Shown here piece after piece: positions 1 through 7,790 of a stretch of 64,000 nucleotides of DNA. The stretch lies in assembly GCF_000820515.1 (NCBI RefSeq), contig NZ_JXDG01000056.1:62001-126000 (forward strand). Direction: 5' to 3'. The notes beneath the pieces were generated by a model. That model ran no database searches. It was not told the origin of the DNA and was given only the letters and a program-made list of their open reading frames with translations. The first letter of the stretch is position 1, and each line of letters begins with the position of its first letter. The stretch is from Pseudomonas batumici. GTDB taxonomy: Bacteria > Pseudomonadota > Gammaproteobacteria > Pseudomonadales > Pseudomonadaceae. A program made the position numbers and the translations under genes.

Positions 1-54
1 CGGCAGGCCGGCGCCGTAGGTCTTGTTTACATTGCGAAGTTCGAGCGTTGCCAT
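1..54 (-). CDS. gtsD: Glucose ABC transporter ATP-binding protein GtsD (N-terminal 18 codons only)
   Basis: Only the first 18 codons lie in the window, reading MATLELRNVNKTYGAGLP, the typical start of a sugar ABC transporter ATPase (MalK/UgpC type) just before Walker A. It begins 2 nt after the gtsC stop, so it belongs to the same operon. The identification rests on this short N-terminus and on the conserved gtsABCD order; the ATPase motifs themselves are outside the window. Confidence 0.8.
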   Translation of the reverse strand, partial: MATLELRNVNKTYGAGLP

Positions 55-56
55 GA

Positions 57-902
57 TTACCCCTTGACCGCGCCGGCCGTCAGCCCGCGCACGAAATACT
101 TGCCTGCCACCACATAGACCAGCAGGGTCGGCAGCCCGGCGATCATCGCCGCTGCCATATCAACGTTGTATTCCTTGACCCCGGTACTGGTGTTGACCAG
201 GTTGTTCAGCGCCACCGTGATCGGTTGCGAATCGCCGCTGGAGAACACCACGCCGAACAGGAAGTCGTTCCAGATCTGGGTGAACTGCCAGATCAGGCAG
301 ACCATGATGATAGGGGTCGACATCGGCAGAATGATCCGCCGGAAGATGGTGAAGAAACCCGCGCCATCCAGGCGTGCCGCCTTCACCAGCGCATCGGGAA
401 TGCTGACGTAGTAGTTACGGAAGAACAGCGTGGTGAACGCCAGCCCGTAGACGATATGCACGAACACCAGGCCGGTGGTGGTGCTGGCCAGGCCCATCTT
501 GCCGAGGGTGAACGAGGCCGGCAGCAGCACGGTCTGGAACGGCAGGAAGCAGCCGAACAGCAACAGGCCGAAGAACAGCTGCGAACCGCGAAAGCGCCAC
601 ATCGACAACACGTAGCCGTTCAACGCACCGATCGCGGTGGAGACCAGGACCGCCGGAACGGTGATCTTGATCGAGTTCCAGAAGTAACCGTTGACCGTGC
701 CCCAGGCCTTGACCCAGCCGATGTCGGTGACCACCGTTGGCCAGCTCAGCAGGTTGCCGGTGCTGATGTCTTCCGGCGACTTGAAGCTGGTCAACAACAT
801 GACCACCAGCGGTACCAGATAGAGCAGCACGGCGAGGAGCAGCACCGCGTAGATGGCGATGCGGCTCAGGCTGATGGACGGTTTGTAGGCGAGACTAGTC
901 AT
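57..902 (-). CDS. gtsC: Glucose/mannose ABC transporter permease GtsC
   Basis: A 281-residue inner-membrane permease of the MalG/carbohydrate uptake-1 type. The first membrane segment is near residues 17-37 and is followed by the TSFKSPEDI loop typical of MalG-like permeases. The EAA-type cytoplasmic loop that contacts the ATPase is visible as DALVKAARLDGAGFFTIFRRIILP (about residues 171-194). Its start overlaps the gtsB stop by 8 bp, which implies translational coupling. With GtsB it forms the channel for glucose delivered by GtsA. Confidence 0.93.
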   Translation of the reverse strand: MTSLAYKPSISLSRIAIYAVLLLAVLLYLVPLVVMLLTSFKSPEDISTGNLLSWPTVVTDIGWVKAWGTVNGYFWNSIKITVPAVLVSTAIGALNGYVLSMWRFRGSQLFFGLLLFGCFLPFQTVLLPASFTLGKMGLASTTTGLVFVHIVYGLAFTTLFFRNYYVSIPDALVKAARLDGAGFFTIFRRIILPMSTPIIMVCLIWQFTQIWNDFLFGVVFSSGDSQPITVALNNLVNTSTGVKEYNVDMAAAMIAGLPTLLVYVVAGKYFVRGLTAGAVKG

Positions 903-1803
903 GACGCTTGGCCCTCAGCTCGGAGTACAGGTAAGGCACGATGATCGAGAGAATCGCACCGAGCATCAGGATCGCGCTGGCCGAGCCCATGCCCATCTGG
1001 CCGCGACTGAAGGTGAACGAATACATGAACATGGCGGGCAGGTCGGACGAGTAACCCGGGCCACCGGCCGTCATCGCCGCTACCAGGTCGAAACTCTTGA
1101 TCGCGATGTGCGCCAGGATCATCACCGCACTGAAGAACACCGGACGCAGGCTGGGCAGCACCACTTTCCAGTAGATCGTGGGCATGCTCGCGCCATCGAT
1201 CTGGGCGGCACGAATGATCGATTGATCGACACCGCGCAGACCGGCCAGGAACATCGCCATGATGAACCCCGAGGCCTGCCAGACCGCGGCAATCACCAGG
1301 CAATACACCACGCGATCAGGGTCGATCAGCCAGTCCAGGCGGAAGCCTTCCCAGCCCCAGTCACGCAGCAGCTTATCCAGGCCCATGCCCGGGTTGAGCA
1401 GCCATTTCCAGGCGGTACCGGTGACGATCATCGAGAGCGCCATCGGGTACAGGTAAATGGTGCGGATGAAACCTTCGCGACGGATGCGCTGGTCGAGGAA
1501 CACCGCCAGCAGCACGCCGATCACCAGGGTGACAGCAATGAACAACCCGCCGAAGACCGCCAGGTTCTTGCTCGCCACCCACCAGCGGTCGTTGTCGAAC
1601 AAGCGTGCGTATTGCGCCAGGCCTACCCATTGGTAGGTCGGCAGGAAAGTCGAGTTGGTGAACGACAGTACGAACGTCCACAGGATATAGCCATAGAAGC
1701 CCACCAAGACGATGAACATGCTGGGCGCCAGCACCAGTTTGGGTAGCCAGCGCTGCAACGCATCGAACGGCGAGGCCTTGCTGAACACAGCAACAGAACT
1801 CAT
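895..1803 (-). CDS. gtsB: Glucose/mannose ABC transporter permease GtsB
   Basis: A MalF/UgpA-type permease of 302 residues from MSSVAVF. An in-frame ATG three codons upstream (1812) is possible but has no better ribosome-binding site. Hydrophobic segments start near residue 25, and the EAA loop reads IIRAAQIDGASMPTIYWKVVLPSLRP, matching the coupling-helix motif. It lies downstream of gtsA across a 145-nt gap holding an inverted REP pair, an arrangement that may lower permease expression relative to the binding protein. It overlaps gtsC by 8 bp. Confidence 0.92.
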   Translation of the reverse strand: MSSVAVFSKASPFDALQRWLPKLVLAPSMFIVLVGFYGYILWTFVLSFTNSTFLPTYQWVGLAQYARLFDNDRWWVASKNLAVFGGLFIAVTLVIGVLLAVFLDQRIRREGFIRTIYLYPMALSMIVTGTAWKWLLNPGMGLDKLLRDWGWEGFRLDWLIDPDRVVYCLVIAAVWQASGFIMAMFLAGLRGVDQSIIRAAQIDGASMPTIYWKVVLPSLRPVFFSAVMILAHIAIKSFDLVAAMTAGGPGYSSDLPAMFMYSFTFSRGQMGMGSASAILMLGAILSIIVPYLYSELRAKRHD

Positions 1804-1845
1804 GGGAAGCATCCAGTACAGGGAAAAGGACTACATGCGGATCCC

Positions 1846-1937
1846 TTGCAGGAGCCGGCTTGCTGGCGATTGCGGTGTATCAGTGGGTGAATCCGCTGAC
1901 TGACATTGCGCTATCGCTGGCAAGCCAGCTCCTACAG
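1846..1937. repeat. REPIN: inverted pair of REP elements between gtsA and gtsB
   Basis: Arm 1 (1846-1870) and arm 2 (1913-1937) are near-inverse copies of the Pseudomonas GGAGCCGGCTTGC-type REP, separated by about 40 nt. In the gts mRNA this would fold into a long stem-loop between the binding-protein and permease cistrons. Confidence 0.8.
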
Positions 1938-1957
1938 GGGGCCTGCGGAGCTAAGAA

Positions 1958-3244
1958 TTACTTGGCAGACTTGACCGCTGCGCCGAGTTTCTTGGCGGCA
2001 TCGACAGGGTCGGCTTTCGGGTCGTTGATGTAGTTGGTCACGACATCAAAGAACGCCCCTTGCACGGCCAGCGTGGTCGCCATGTTGTGCGCCATGCTCG
2101 GCTGCAGGCCGCCGGTCTTGGCATCCGCCAGGAAGTCCTTGGCGGCGACCTGGGCACAGGAGTCGAAACCGTACTTGCCCATGTCGCTCAGCATGTCGTT
2201 ACGAACCGGGATCGAACCCTTGTTGATGCTGAAGACTTTCTGGAAGTTATCCCCCAGGACGACCTTGGCGATATCCTGCTGGCCCGCCGCGGTGCCCTTG
2301 TCTTTCTGCTTGAACACCACCAGGGAGTCGATGTTGTAGGTGAAGGCTTTTTCGGTGCCCGGGAAAGCTACGCATTCGTAGTCCTTGCCGGCGACTTTCT
2401 TGGCCGCCGTCCACTCGCTCTTGGCCCAGTCACCCATGACCTGCATGCCGGCCTTGCCATTGATGACCTTGGCCGCTTCCAGGTTCCAGTCCTGGCCTTT
2501 GCCGTCGACGTCCATGTAGGTCGCGACTTTCTTCAGCTCGGTCAGCGCCTTGACCATTTCAGGACCGGTCAGGGCGGCGTTATCCAGGTCGACCAGGGCT
2601 TTCTTGTAGCCATCGACACCCATGACCGAGAGTACGACGGCTTCGAAAACGGTGCTGTCCTGCCAAGGCTGACCGCCGTGGGCGAGCGCAATGAAACCCG
2701 CGGCCTTGAGCTTGTCGCCGGCAGCGTAGAATTCCTGGAGGGTGGTCGGCGCTTTTTCGATGCCGGCTTTCTTGAAGACTTCAGGGTTGATCCACAGCCA
2801 GTTTACGCGGTGGATGTTCACCGGCACGGCCACGTAGTTACCGTTGTATTTCACGGTATCGGAGACTTTTTTGTCGAGCAGGCTGTCCCACTTCTCTTCC
2901 TGGGCAGCGCCCTTCAGGACATCGGTGTCGAGCAGCCCGGTAGACGCCCATTCCTGGATGTCCGGCCCCTTGACCTGTGCCATGGCCGGTGGGTTGCCGG
3001 CGACGGCACGGCTCTTGAGCACGGTCATGGCGGTGGCACCGCCGCCGCCGGCTACAGCGCCGTCTTTCCAGGTGAAACCGTCTTTTTCAACTTGGGCCTT
3101 GAGGACATCGACCGCGGCTTTCTCACCACCGGAAGTCCACCAGTGAACGACTTCCACGGACCCTTTCGAGTCAGCGGCCATAGCACTGAGAGGAAACAAC
3201 GAGGCGAGGGAAACGACAGCGGCGAGGCGGGAAATCGAATTCAT
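1958..3244 (-). CDS. gtsA: Glucose-binding periplasmic protein GtsA
   Basis: Solute-binding protein of the glucose ABC transporter, 428 residues from MNSISRLAAVVSLAS. This start is chosen because a signal peptide (hydrophobic core, cleavage after AMAA near residue 24) follows directly and an AAAGG ribosome-binding site sits at the right distance; a longer reading frame upstream adds an implausible leader. The mature part has the family 1 extracellular binding-protein pattern (VEVVHWWTSGGEKAAVDVLK, then GKAGMQVMGDWAKSEW). It delivers glucose to GtsB/GtsC. Two overlapping Hfq/Crc-type motifs cover the region next to the ribosome-binding site, and an 18-bp palindrome lies about 110 nt upstream. 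Confidence 0.93.
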   Translation of the reverse strand: MNSISRLAAVVSLASLFPLSAMAADSKGSVEVVHWWTSGGEKAAVDVLKAQVEKDGFTWKDGAVAGGGGATAMTVLKSRAVAGNPPAMAQVKGPDIQEWASTGLLDTDVLKGAAQEEKWDSLLDKKVSDTVKYNGNYVAVPVNIHRVNWLWINPEVFKKAGIEKAPTTLQEFYAAGDKLKAAGFIALAHGGQPWQDSTVFEAVVLSVMGVDGYKKALVDLDNAALTGPEMVKALTELKKVATYMDVDGKGQDWNLEAAKVINGKAGMQVMGDWAKSEWTAAKKVAGKDYECVAFPGTEKAFTYNIDSLVVFKQKDKGTAAGQQDIAKVVLGDNFQKVFSINKGSIPVRNDMLSDMGKYGFDSCAQVAAKDFLADAKTGGLQPSMAHNMATTLAVQGAFFDVVTNYINDPKADPVDAAKKLGAAVKSAK

Positions 3245-3255
3245 CTGTAGTACCT

Positions 3256-3266
3256 TTCTTGTTGTT
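3256..3266 (-). promoter_or_regulatory. Overlapping Hfq/Crc catabolite-activity motifs at the gtsA ribosome-binding site
   Basis: On the minus strand the leader reads AACAACAAGAAAGG before the gtsA start. AACAACAA and AACAAGAA both match the AAYAANAA motif bound by Hfq with Crc during catabolite repression in Pseudomonas, and they abut the AAAGG ribosome-binding site. The match is direct; function is inferred. Confidence 0.75.
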
Positions 3267-3347
3267 ATGCATGCAAGTCTGGTGCTTGCGCTGCATGGGA
3301 TTTTAGTCAAGGCAAGGCCCCTCGCAGGTAACGAAGGGACGTGCAAA

Positions 3348-3365
3348 TGTCACGACATGGTGACA
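3348..3365. promoter_or_regulatory. 18-bp palindrome upstream of gtsA (candidate GltR operator)
   Basis: TGTCAC-N6-GTGACA, embedded in the sequence GCAAATGTCAC. The same block occurs upstream of the epimerase gene (4726-4743), and flanking bases are shared as well (AGGTxACGAAG, then GxGCAAATGTCAC). It lies about 110 nt before the gtsA start and overlaps the last codons of the epimerase gene. Assignment to GltR is inferred from position only. Confidence 0.55.
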
Positions 3366-4633
3366 TGAGTTGCGCTGCCATTATCACCCGAAGACTGCCG
3401 GGCCAGAGCGCTCGCGAGGCTTTGAGCCAGTGGCAGGCCGGGCAGCAGTAGCGCTTGAAAGGCATGATAGAGGTCAGGTTTGCCACCCCAGATCTTCGCA
3501 TCGGGTCGGTTGTGCTCATCCAGCTCGTGATGCCAACTGCCCAGCTCCCGGTCGATGAAATGCACATCGATGAAATCCCAGAAGCGTCGATACCAGGTTT
3601 CGTACTGCGCCTCGCCCGTACGCCGGAGCAGGGCGGCGGCCGTGGCGCTGGCTTCGGCGTGGGTCCAGTGCAGGCGCTGGCGGACCACCGGGCGGTTGTG
3701 CCAATCCAGTGTGTAGACAATGCCCGCGGCCCCATCGACCTGCCAGCCGTGACGGCAGGCGCTGTCGAACAGAGCGCGGGCGTCATCCAGCAACCAATCG
3801 GGGGTCAATAGGCCCGCTTGGCGGCGAGCGGCCTCCAGGTGCAGCACCAGGCGCGCCCACTCGAAGCCGTGACCCGGCGTTGTGCCATAGGGACGAAAGC
3901 CGTCCGCCGGGTTGTCGTGGTTGTACTCGCGCAGCGGTTGCCACTGGCGGTCGAAGTGCTCGATGACCCTGAAATCGTTGGCGGCGGCGTGAGTGTGGAT
4001 CACCCGCTCGACGATACGCAGCGCGCGGTCCAGCCAGCGGCTGTCGCCGGTGACATCCGCCAGGGCGAGAAAAGCCTCGGTGCCGTGCATGTTGCTATTG
4101 GCGCCGCGGTAGGTCTCTTCCTGCTGCCAATCGCGGGCAAAGGACTCACGCAGGGCGCCCTCCTCCTCGCTCCAGAAATGCGTTTCGAGCACCCGGATCG
4201 CTTCGGCCAGCAGACCTGGGGCATCGGCGCTGCCGGCCACCACCGCGGAACTCGCGGCCAGGGCGACAAAGGCATGCAGGTAAGCAGCCTTGCCACTGTT
4301 GCCATCGCGATGCCCGGGCGCTGCATACCAGCCACCGTGGACCGCATCGCGCAAGGGGCCCCAGAGGGCGGCGACACCGTGATCGACCAGCGCCAGGCAA
4401 CCGGGAATCCCCTGGATATGGGCCATGGCGAAACTGTGGGTCATGCGCGCGGTGTTCATGGTTTCGGCCATGGCGCCGTCCGCCAGGCGCCCGTGCGCGT
4501 CGAGATTGCCGAAGCCTTCGGCCAGGCGCGAGGCCCTGGCAAACGCCAGCAGCCGCCGGCCTTCGGCCAGCAACCAGGCACGATGCGCAGGAGCGTTGAG
4601 CCAACTGCTGAAGGGCAGTTCAAGGGTGTCCAT
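3350..4633 (-). CDS. AGE-family N-acylglucosamine 2-epimerase / sugar isomerase
   Basis: A 427-residue (alpha/alpha)6-barrel protein of the N-acylglucosamine 2-epimerase / cellobiose epimerase / YihS family. The start MDTLELPFSSWL is preceded by AAGAAAGG at proper spacing; an upstream in-frame extension is rejected. Family signatures include ARMTHSFAMAHIQG near the N-terminus, the RGANSNMHGTEAFLAL stretch with catalytic-type His, and GHGFEWARLVLHLE and the WGGKPDLYHAFQALLLPGLP tail. It sits directly upstream of gtsA in the same direction, so it probably isomerises an imported sugar such as mannose or glucose; exact substrate unknown. Its leader also carries an Hfq/Crc motif. Confidence 0.85.
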   Translation of the reverse strand: MDTLELPFSSWLNAPAHRAWLLAEGRRLLAFARASRLAEGFGNLDAHGRLADGAMAETMNTARMTHSFAMAHIQGIPGCLALVDHGVAALWGPLRDAVHGGWYAAPGHRDGNSGKAAYLHAFVALAASSAVVAGSADAPGLLAEAIRVLETHFWSEEEGALRESFARDWQQEETYRGANSNMHGTEAFLALADVTGDSRWLDRALRIVERVIHTHAAANDFRVIEHFDRQWQPLREYNHDNPADGFRPYGTTPGHGFEWARLVLHLEAARRQAGLLTPDWLLDDARALFDSACRHGWQVDGAAGIVYTLDWHNRPVVRQRLHWTHAEASATAAALLRRTGEAQYETWYRRFWDFIDVHFIDRELGSWHHELDEHNRPDAKIWGGKPDLYHAFQALLLPGLPLAQSLASALARQSSGDNGSATHVTMS

Positions 4634-4643
4634 CCGAGTACCT

Positions 4644-4651
4644 TTCTTGTT
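4644..4651 (-). promoter_or_regulatory. Hfq/Crc motif at the epimerase ribosome-binding site
   Basis: Minus-strand AACAAGAA matches AAYAANAA and runs into the AAAGG ribosome-binding site. The 14-nt context AACAAGAAAGGTAC is identical to that of gtsA, so the two leaders look like copies. Confidence 0.7.
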
Positions 4652-4725
4652 ATCAGGGTCGAAACCGTTATCGGGCGATTCTAGCCAGCCGCCCTTCGTC
4701 ATCAGGTCACGAAGCCCCGCGCAAA

Positions 4726-4743
4726 TGTCACCACTTGGTGACA
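4726..4743. promoter_or_regulatory. 18-bp perfect palindrome upstream of the epimerase gene (candidate GltR operator)
   Basis: TGTCACCA-CT-TGGTGACA, two perfect 8-bp arms, about 95 nt upstream of the epimerase start. It is the better-formed partner of the gtsA palindrome at 3348-3365. The remainder of the 306-nt gap between the two divergent genes (4634-4939) shows no coding sequence. Confidence 0.6.
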
Positions 4744-4939
4744 AAGGCACAGAGGAAAGAGCGCTTCGAATCAGCGCTTCGGAAAGTAGGAAAATTGCTG
4801 AATAAGTCGTTTCCCTTTCCCGTGTAGGAGTGATCCCTAACGTCTTTTCCCACGTTGAAGCACTCCTTTACTTAGGCGAATCTGCTGCACGTCTTCATTC
4901 CAAATGCGCCGGTCGAGCGCCCACGAGGAGGTGTGTTCC

Positions 4940-5584
4940 ATGGTTGCCCCCCATCTGCGCAACCCCCGCCAATGCTGCATCTTCCCGCTCTACAACGAGC
5001 AGGGCCTGTGTGCCTGGAAGGTCGAGGTCATGCGCGGCGGCGCCCGGTTGGGTGGGGTCTTCAGCTTCGCCGAGTGTGGCGGCGAGGGACCGGCCCGGAG
5101 CATGGCCGAGTCCTGTCGCAACGCCCTGGTGCTGAAAATGCAGCCGTCGCAGAGCTATGCCGAGCGCCAGCGGCTGATGCCCCACAACACCAGCGGTCAT
5201 CCCGGGGTGATCCGGGTCGAGACGAACCATACCGGCTACTGGCGGGCCAGCACGCGGATTCATGGCTACTGCCTGAGCCGCAGTTTCAGTGTCCGCCGCC
5301 ACGGCGAAGAACAGGCCAAACGCCTGGCGCTACGTGAGCGCGAACGCCAGCTGGCCCTGTGCAACGAACCCTATGAACAGGCAATGGAAGCCTTGCAACG
5401 CTACTTCAGCCAGAGCAACAGCCGCGTGCGCGAGCACCGCATCCGCGCCGCCATGGCACGGCCGCGGGAGGTTCGGGTCTCAGCGGATATCCTCATGCCG
5501 GGCTCGTCCGAGCCGACGCTGAACATCAGCCCGGAACAGGCGCTCCTGTCGATCAGTCGGCATTTCGCGGCAAGTACAAAGTAA
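4940..5584 (+). CDS. Protein with two tandem AP2-like repeats
   Basis: A 214-residue protein starting at MVAPHLRNP, chosen because GAGGAGG lies 8 nt upstream. It contains two copies of one pattern: Trp26 then FS at 41-42, a GGE turn and an Ala/Arg helix; and Trp101 then FS at 116-117, GEEQAKRLA and an Arg-rich helix. The second copy, preceded by HPGVIRV, resembles the bacterial AP2/ERF-like DNA-binding fold (three strands and a helix). The last 70 residues are Arg-rich and then polar. It is transcribed alone against the surrounding glucose genes, and its 3' end overlaps gtrS by 32 bp tail to tail. DNA binding is a family-based guess. Confidence 0.7.
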   Translation: MVAPHLRNPRQCCIFPLYNEQGLCAWKVEVMRGGARLGGVFSFAECGGEGPARSMAESCRNALVLKMQPSQSYAERQRLMPHNTSGHPGVIRVETNHTGYWRASTRIHGYCLSRSFSVRRHGEEQAKRLALRERERQLALCNEPYEQAMEALQRYFSQSNSRVREHRIRAAMARPREVRVSADILMPGSSEPTLNISPEQALLSISRHFAASTK

Positions 5585-7013
5585 CCCGCAGCCCGCCTTC
5601 GCGCAGGTTCTGCAGGCTCACTTCGCCGCCATGGCTGTGGGCGATATTGCGTGCAATCCCCAACCCCAGGCCATAGCCCTGCTGCTGGCCGGACAAGCGA
5701 AAATGCGGCTCGAACACCTGCTCCAGGCGCTGCTCGGGCACGCCCGGACCTTCGTCATCGACGTGCAGCACAAAGGCCACCTCATCGTCTTCGACCCGCA
5801 GATGGGCCTTGTCACCGTACTTGAGGGCGTTGTCGATCAGGTTGCCCATGCAGCGCCGCAACGCCAGCGGCTTGCCGGGAAAGGCCGCGAGGGCACGACC
5901 GTCGAGCGTCACCCGACCGTTGCCATTGGGCGGCAGGTAGGGTTCGATCAGGCAATCGAGGGCGTGGTTGAGGTCCACCGGTTCGATGTTCTCGTGGATA
6001 TCGGTGTCCTTCACGCATTGCAGCGCGCCCTTGACCAGCATCTCCAACTCATCGAGATCACGCCCGAACTTGTACTGCAGTTGCTCGTCCTCCAGCAGCT
6101 CGACCCGCAGCCGCAGGCGAGTGATGGGGGTGCGCAGGTCGTGGGAAATGGCGCTGAACAGTTGACTGCGCTCGGTCAGGTAACGGCTGATGCGCTCACG
6201 CATGGCGTTGAGGGCCCGTCCCACCTCCACGACTTCGCTGCCGCCGCCCTCGGCCACCGGCCGCACCTGCGCATCGCCCAGAGACATGTCCCGCGCCGCC
6301 CGCGCCAGGCGCTTGAGGGGCCGACTCTGCCAATGCACCAGCAGGCCGATGAACAACAGCAGAAAGCCGCTGGTCAGGACAATGAACCACACCTGCTGGG
6401 ACGGCAGGCCTTCCTCTTCCAGGCTGGTGTAAGGCTCCGGCAGCAAGGAGGCGATATACAGCCATTCGCCGGGGGCCATCTGGATCTGCGTCACCAGCAC
6501 CGGCGGATTGACCGGTTCCAGGGTCAGCGCGTAGTGGGCCCAGGAACGCGGCAGCTCATCCAGTTTCAGGCCACCGTTGAAGATCCGCAGGTCGTCGGGG
6601 CTGACGAATTGCACCGAGATATCCACCTCGTTGCCCAGCGCCTGGCGCAGCACCTCGTGCACGGCTTCGAGCACCGCCGCCTTGCGTGGCGTGGCCGGCA
6701 GCAGGCGCATGTCCAGGGGTTTGTCATTGAGGGTGACGACAAAACGCGTGCCGCCCATGCTGCGCAATTGATCGAGCACCAGGGGACGATAGGCCAGTGG
6801 CAGGGAGCGCAGGTAGCTGACACTGGCGGTCATCGAATGGGCCAGGCTGCGGGCACTGGTGACCAGCCCTTCGAGCTGCGTGGCGCGCAACTGCGAGAGC
6901 CAGATCACGCTGGACAGCGCCTGGGCGATCAGCACCGCCAGCAGGGTCAGCAGCAGCATGCGCCCCAGCAGCGAGCGCGGAACCGGCAGGCGCCGGCGCA
7001 GCTCAGAGAGCAT
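5553..7013 (-). CDS. gtrS: Sensor histidine kinase GtrS (GltS) of the glucose two-component system
   Basis: A 486-residue inner-membrane kinase. A first membrane helix (about residues 18-38) precedes a periplasmic sensor region (to about 200), then a second helix (WFIVLTSGFLLLFIGLLV), a HAMP segment, the phospho-acceptor box SHDLRTPITRLRLR and an ATPase domain with NALKYGD, DDEGPGVP and GYGLGLGIA. In Pseudomonas GtrS senses sugar-acid metabolites and controls glucose transport genes through GltR. It overlaps the gltR stop by 11 bp in the edd-glk-gltR-gtrS operon. Its 3' end overlaps the AP2-like gene by 32 bp on the opposite strand. Confidence 0.92.
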   Translation of the reverse strand: MLSELRRRLPVPRSLLGRMLLLTLLAVLIAQALSSVIWLSQLRATQLEGLVTSARSLAHSMTASVSYLRSLPLAYRPLVLDQLRSMGGTRFVVTLNDKPLDMRLLPATPRKAAVLEAVHEVLRQALGNEVDISVQFVSPDDLRIFNGGLKLDELPRSWAHYALTLEPVNPPVLVTQIQMAPGEWLYIASLLPEPYTSLEEEGLPSQQVWFIVLTSGFLLLFIGLLVHWQSRPLKRLARAARDMSLGDAQVRPVAEGGGSEVVEVGRALNAMRERISRYLTERSQLFSAISHDLRTPITRLRLRVELLEDEQLQYKFGRDLDELEMLVKGALQCVKDTDIHENIEPVDLNHALDCLIEPYLPPNGNGRVTLDGRALAAFPGKPLALRRCMGNLIDNALKYGDKAHLRVEDDEVAFVLHVDDEGPGVPEQRLEQVFEPHFRLSGQQQGYGLGLGIARNIAHSHGGEVSLQNLREGGLRVTLYLPRNAD

Positions 7014-7734
7014 TGGCCGGGGTGACGTTGGCCGCCAGCTGATAGCCGCTGCCGCGCACGGTACGAATCAGCCGCGGCGGCTTGTCGGTGTCACGCAGGC
7101 GTTGGCGCAGGCGACTGACCGCCATGTCGACGATCCGGTCCAGGGGCATCAGGTCACGTCCACGGGTGGCATTGCCGATGGTGTCGCGGTCGAGGATTTC
7201 CTGGGGATGATCGAGGAACAGCTTAAGCAAGGCGAAGTCCGCGCCGGAGAGGATCACTTCTTCGCCGTCGAGGTGGAACAGTCGATGACTGACCGTGTCC
7301 AGGCGCCATTCGTCGAAGGCCAGTACCTCGCTGCCGCCGCGCTCCTGGCCGAACTGGGCACGGCGCAACAAGGCCTTGATCCGGGCCTGCAACTCCCGGG
7401 GGCTGAAGGGCTTGCCCAGGTAGTCATCGGCGCCCAGCTCCAGGCCAATCACCCGATCGGCCTCGTCGGAGCTGGCGGTGAGCATGATGATCGGCACCTG
7501 GGCCTGGCGCGGATGCTGGCGCACCCAGCGGCACAGGCTGAAACCGTCCTCGTCGGGCAGCATGACGTCGAGGATCACCAGGTCGCTGGGGGCATCGTTG
7601 AGGGCCTGGCGAAAGCCGGCGCCATCGCCGACGGTACGCACCTGGAAACCGGCACGGCTGAGGTAGGTGTCCAGCAATTCACGGATTTCCTGGTCGTCGT
7701 CGACCAGGAGAATGGACTTACTGAATACGCTCAC
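7003..7734 (-). CDS. gltR: OmpR-family response regulator GltR
   Basis: A 243-residue regulator starting with GTG. The receiver domain shows the acidic pair (LLVDDDQE), the phospho-acceptor Asp in LVILDVMLPDEDG and the Lys in YLGKPFSPRELQ. A winged-helix effector domain follows, ending VSRLRQRLRDTDKPPRLIRTVRGSGYQL. It partners GtrS and activates the glucose transport genes. It is third in the edd-glk-gltR-gtrS operon, 56 nt after glk. A CA-type motif lies directly against its AAGGA ribosome-binding site. Confidence 0.94.
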   Translation of the reverse strand: MSVFSKSILLVDDDQEIRELLDTYLSRAGFQVRTVGDGAGFRQALNDAPSDLVILDVMLPDEDGFSLCRWVRQHPRQAQVPIIMLTASSDEADRVIGLELGADDYLGKPFSPRELQARIKALLRRAQFGQERGGSEVLAFDEWRLDTVSHRLFHLDGEEVILSGADFALLKLFLDHPQEILDRDTIGNATRGRDLMPLDRIVDMAVSRLRQRLRDTDKPPRLIRTVRGSGYQLAANVTPANAL

Positions 7735-7745
7735 GAAAATCGTCC

Positions 7746-7753
7746 TTGTTGTT
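7746..7753 (-). promoter_or_regulatory. Hfq/Crc motif before gltR
   Basis: Minus-strand AACAACAA followed by GGACG before the GTG start of gltR. It matches AAYAANAA exactly and abuts the ribosome-binding site, so translation of the glucose regulator itself may be under catabolite repression. Confidence 0.65.
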
Positions 7754-7790
7754 GTGGGGAGGACAGAAATGCGGATTATGCCTTAATCGA

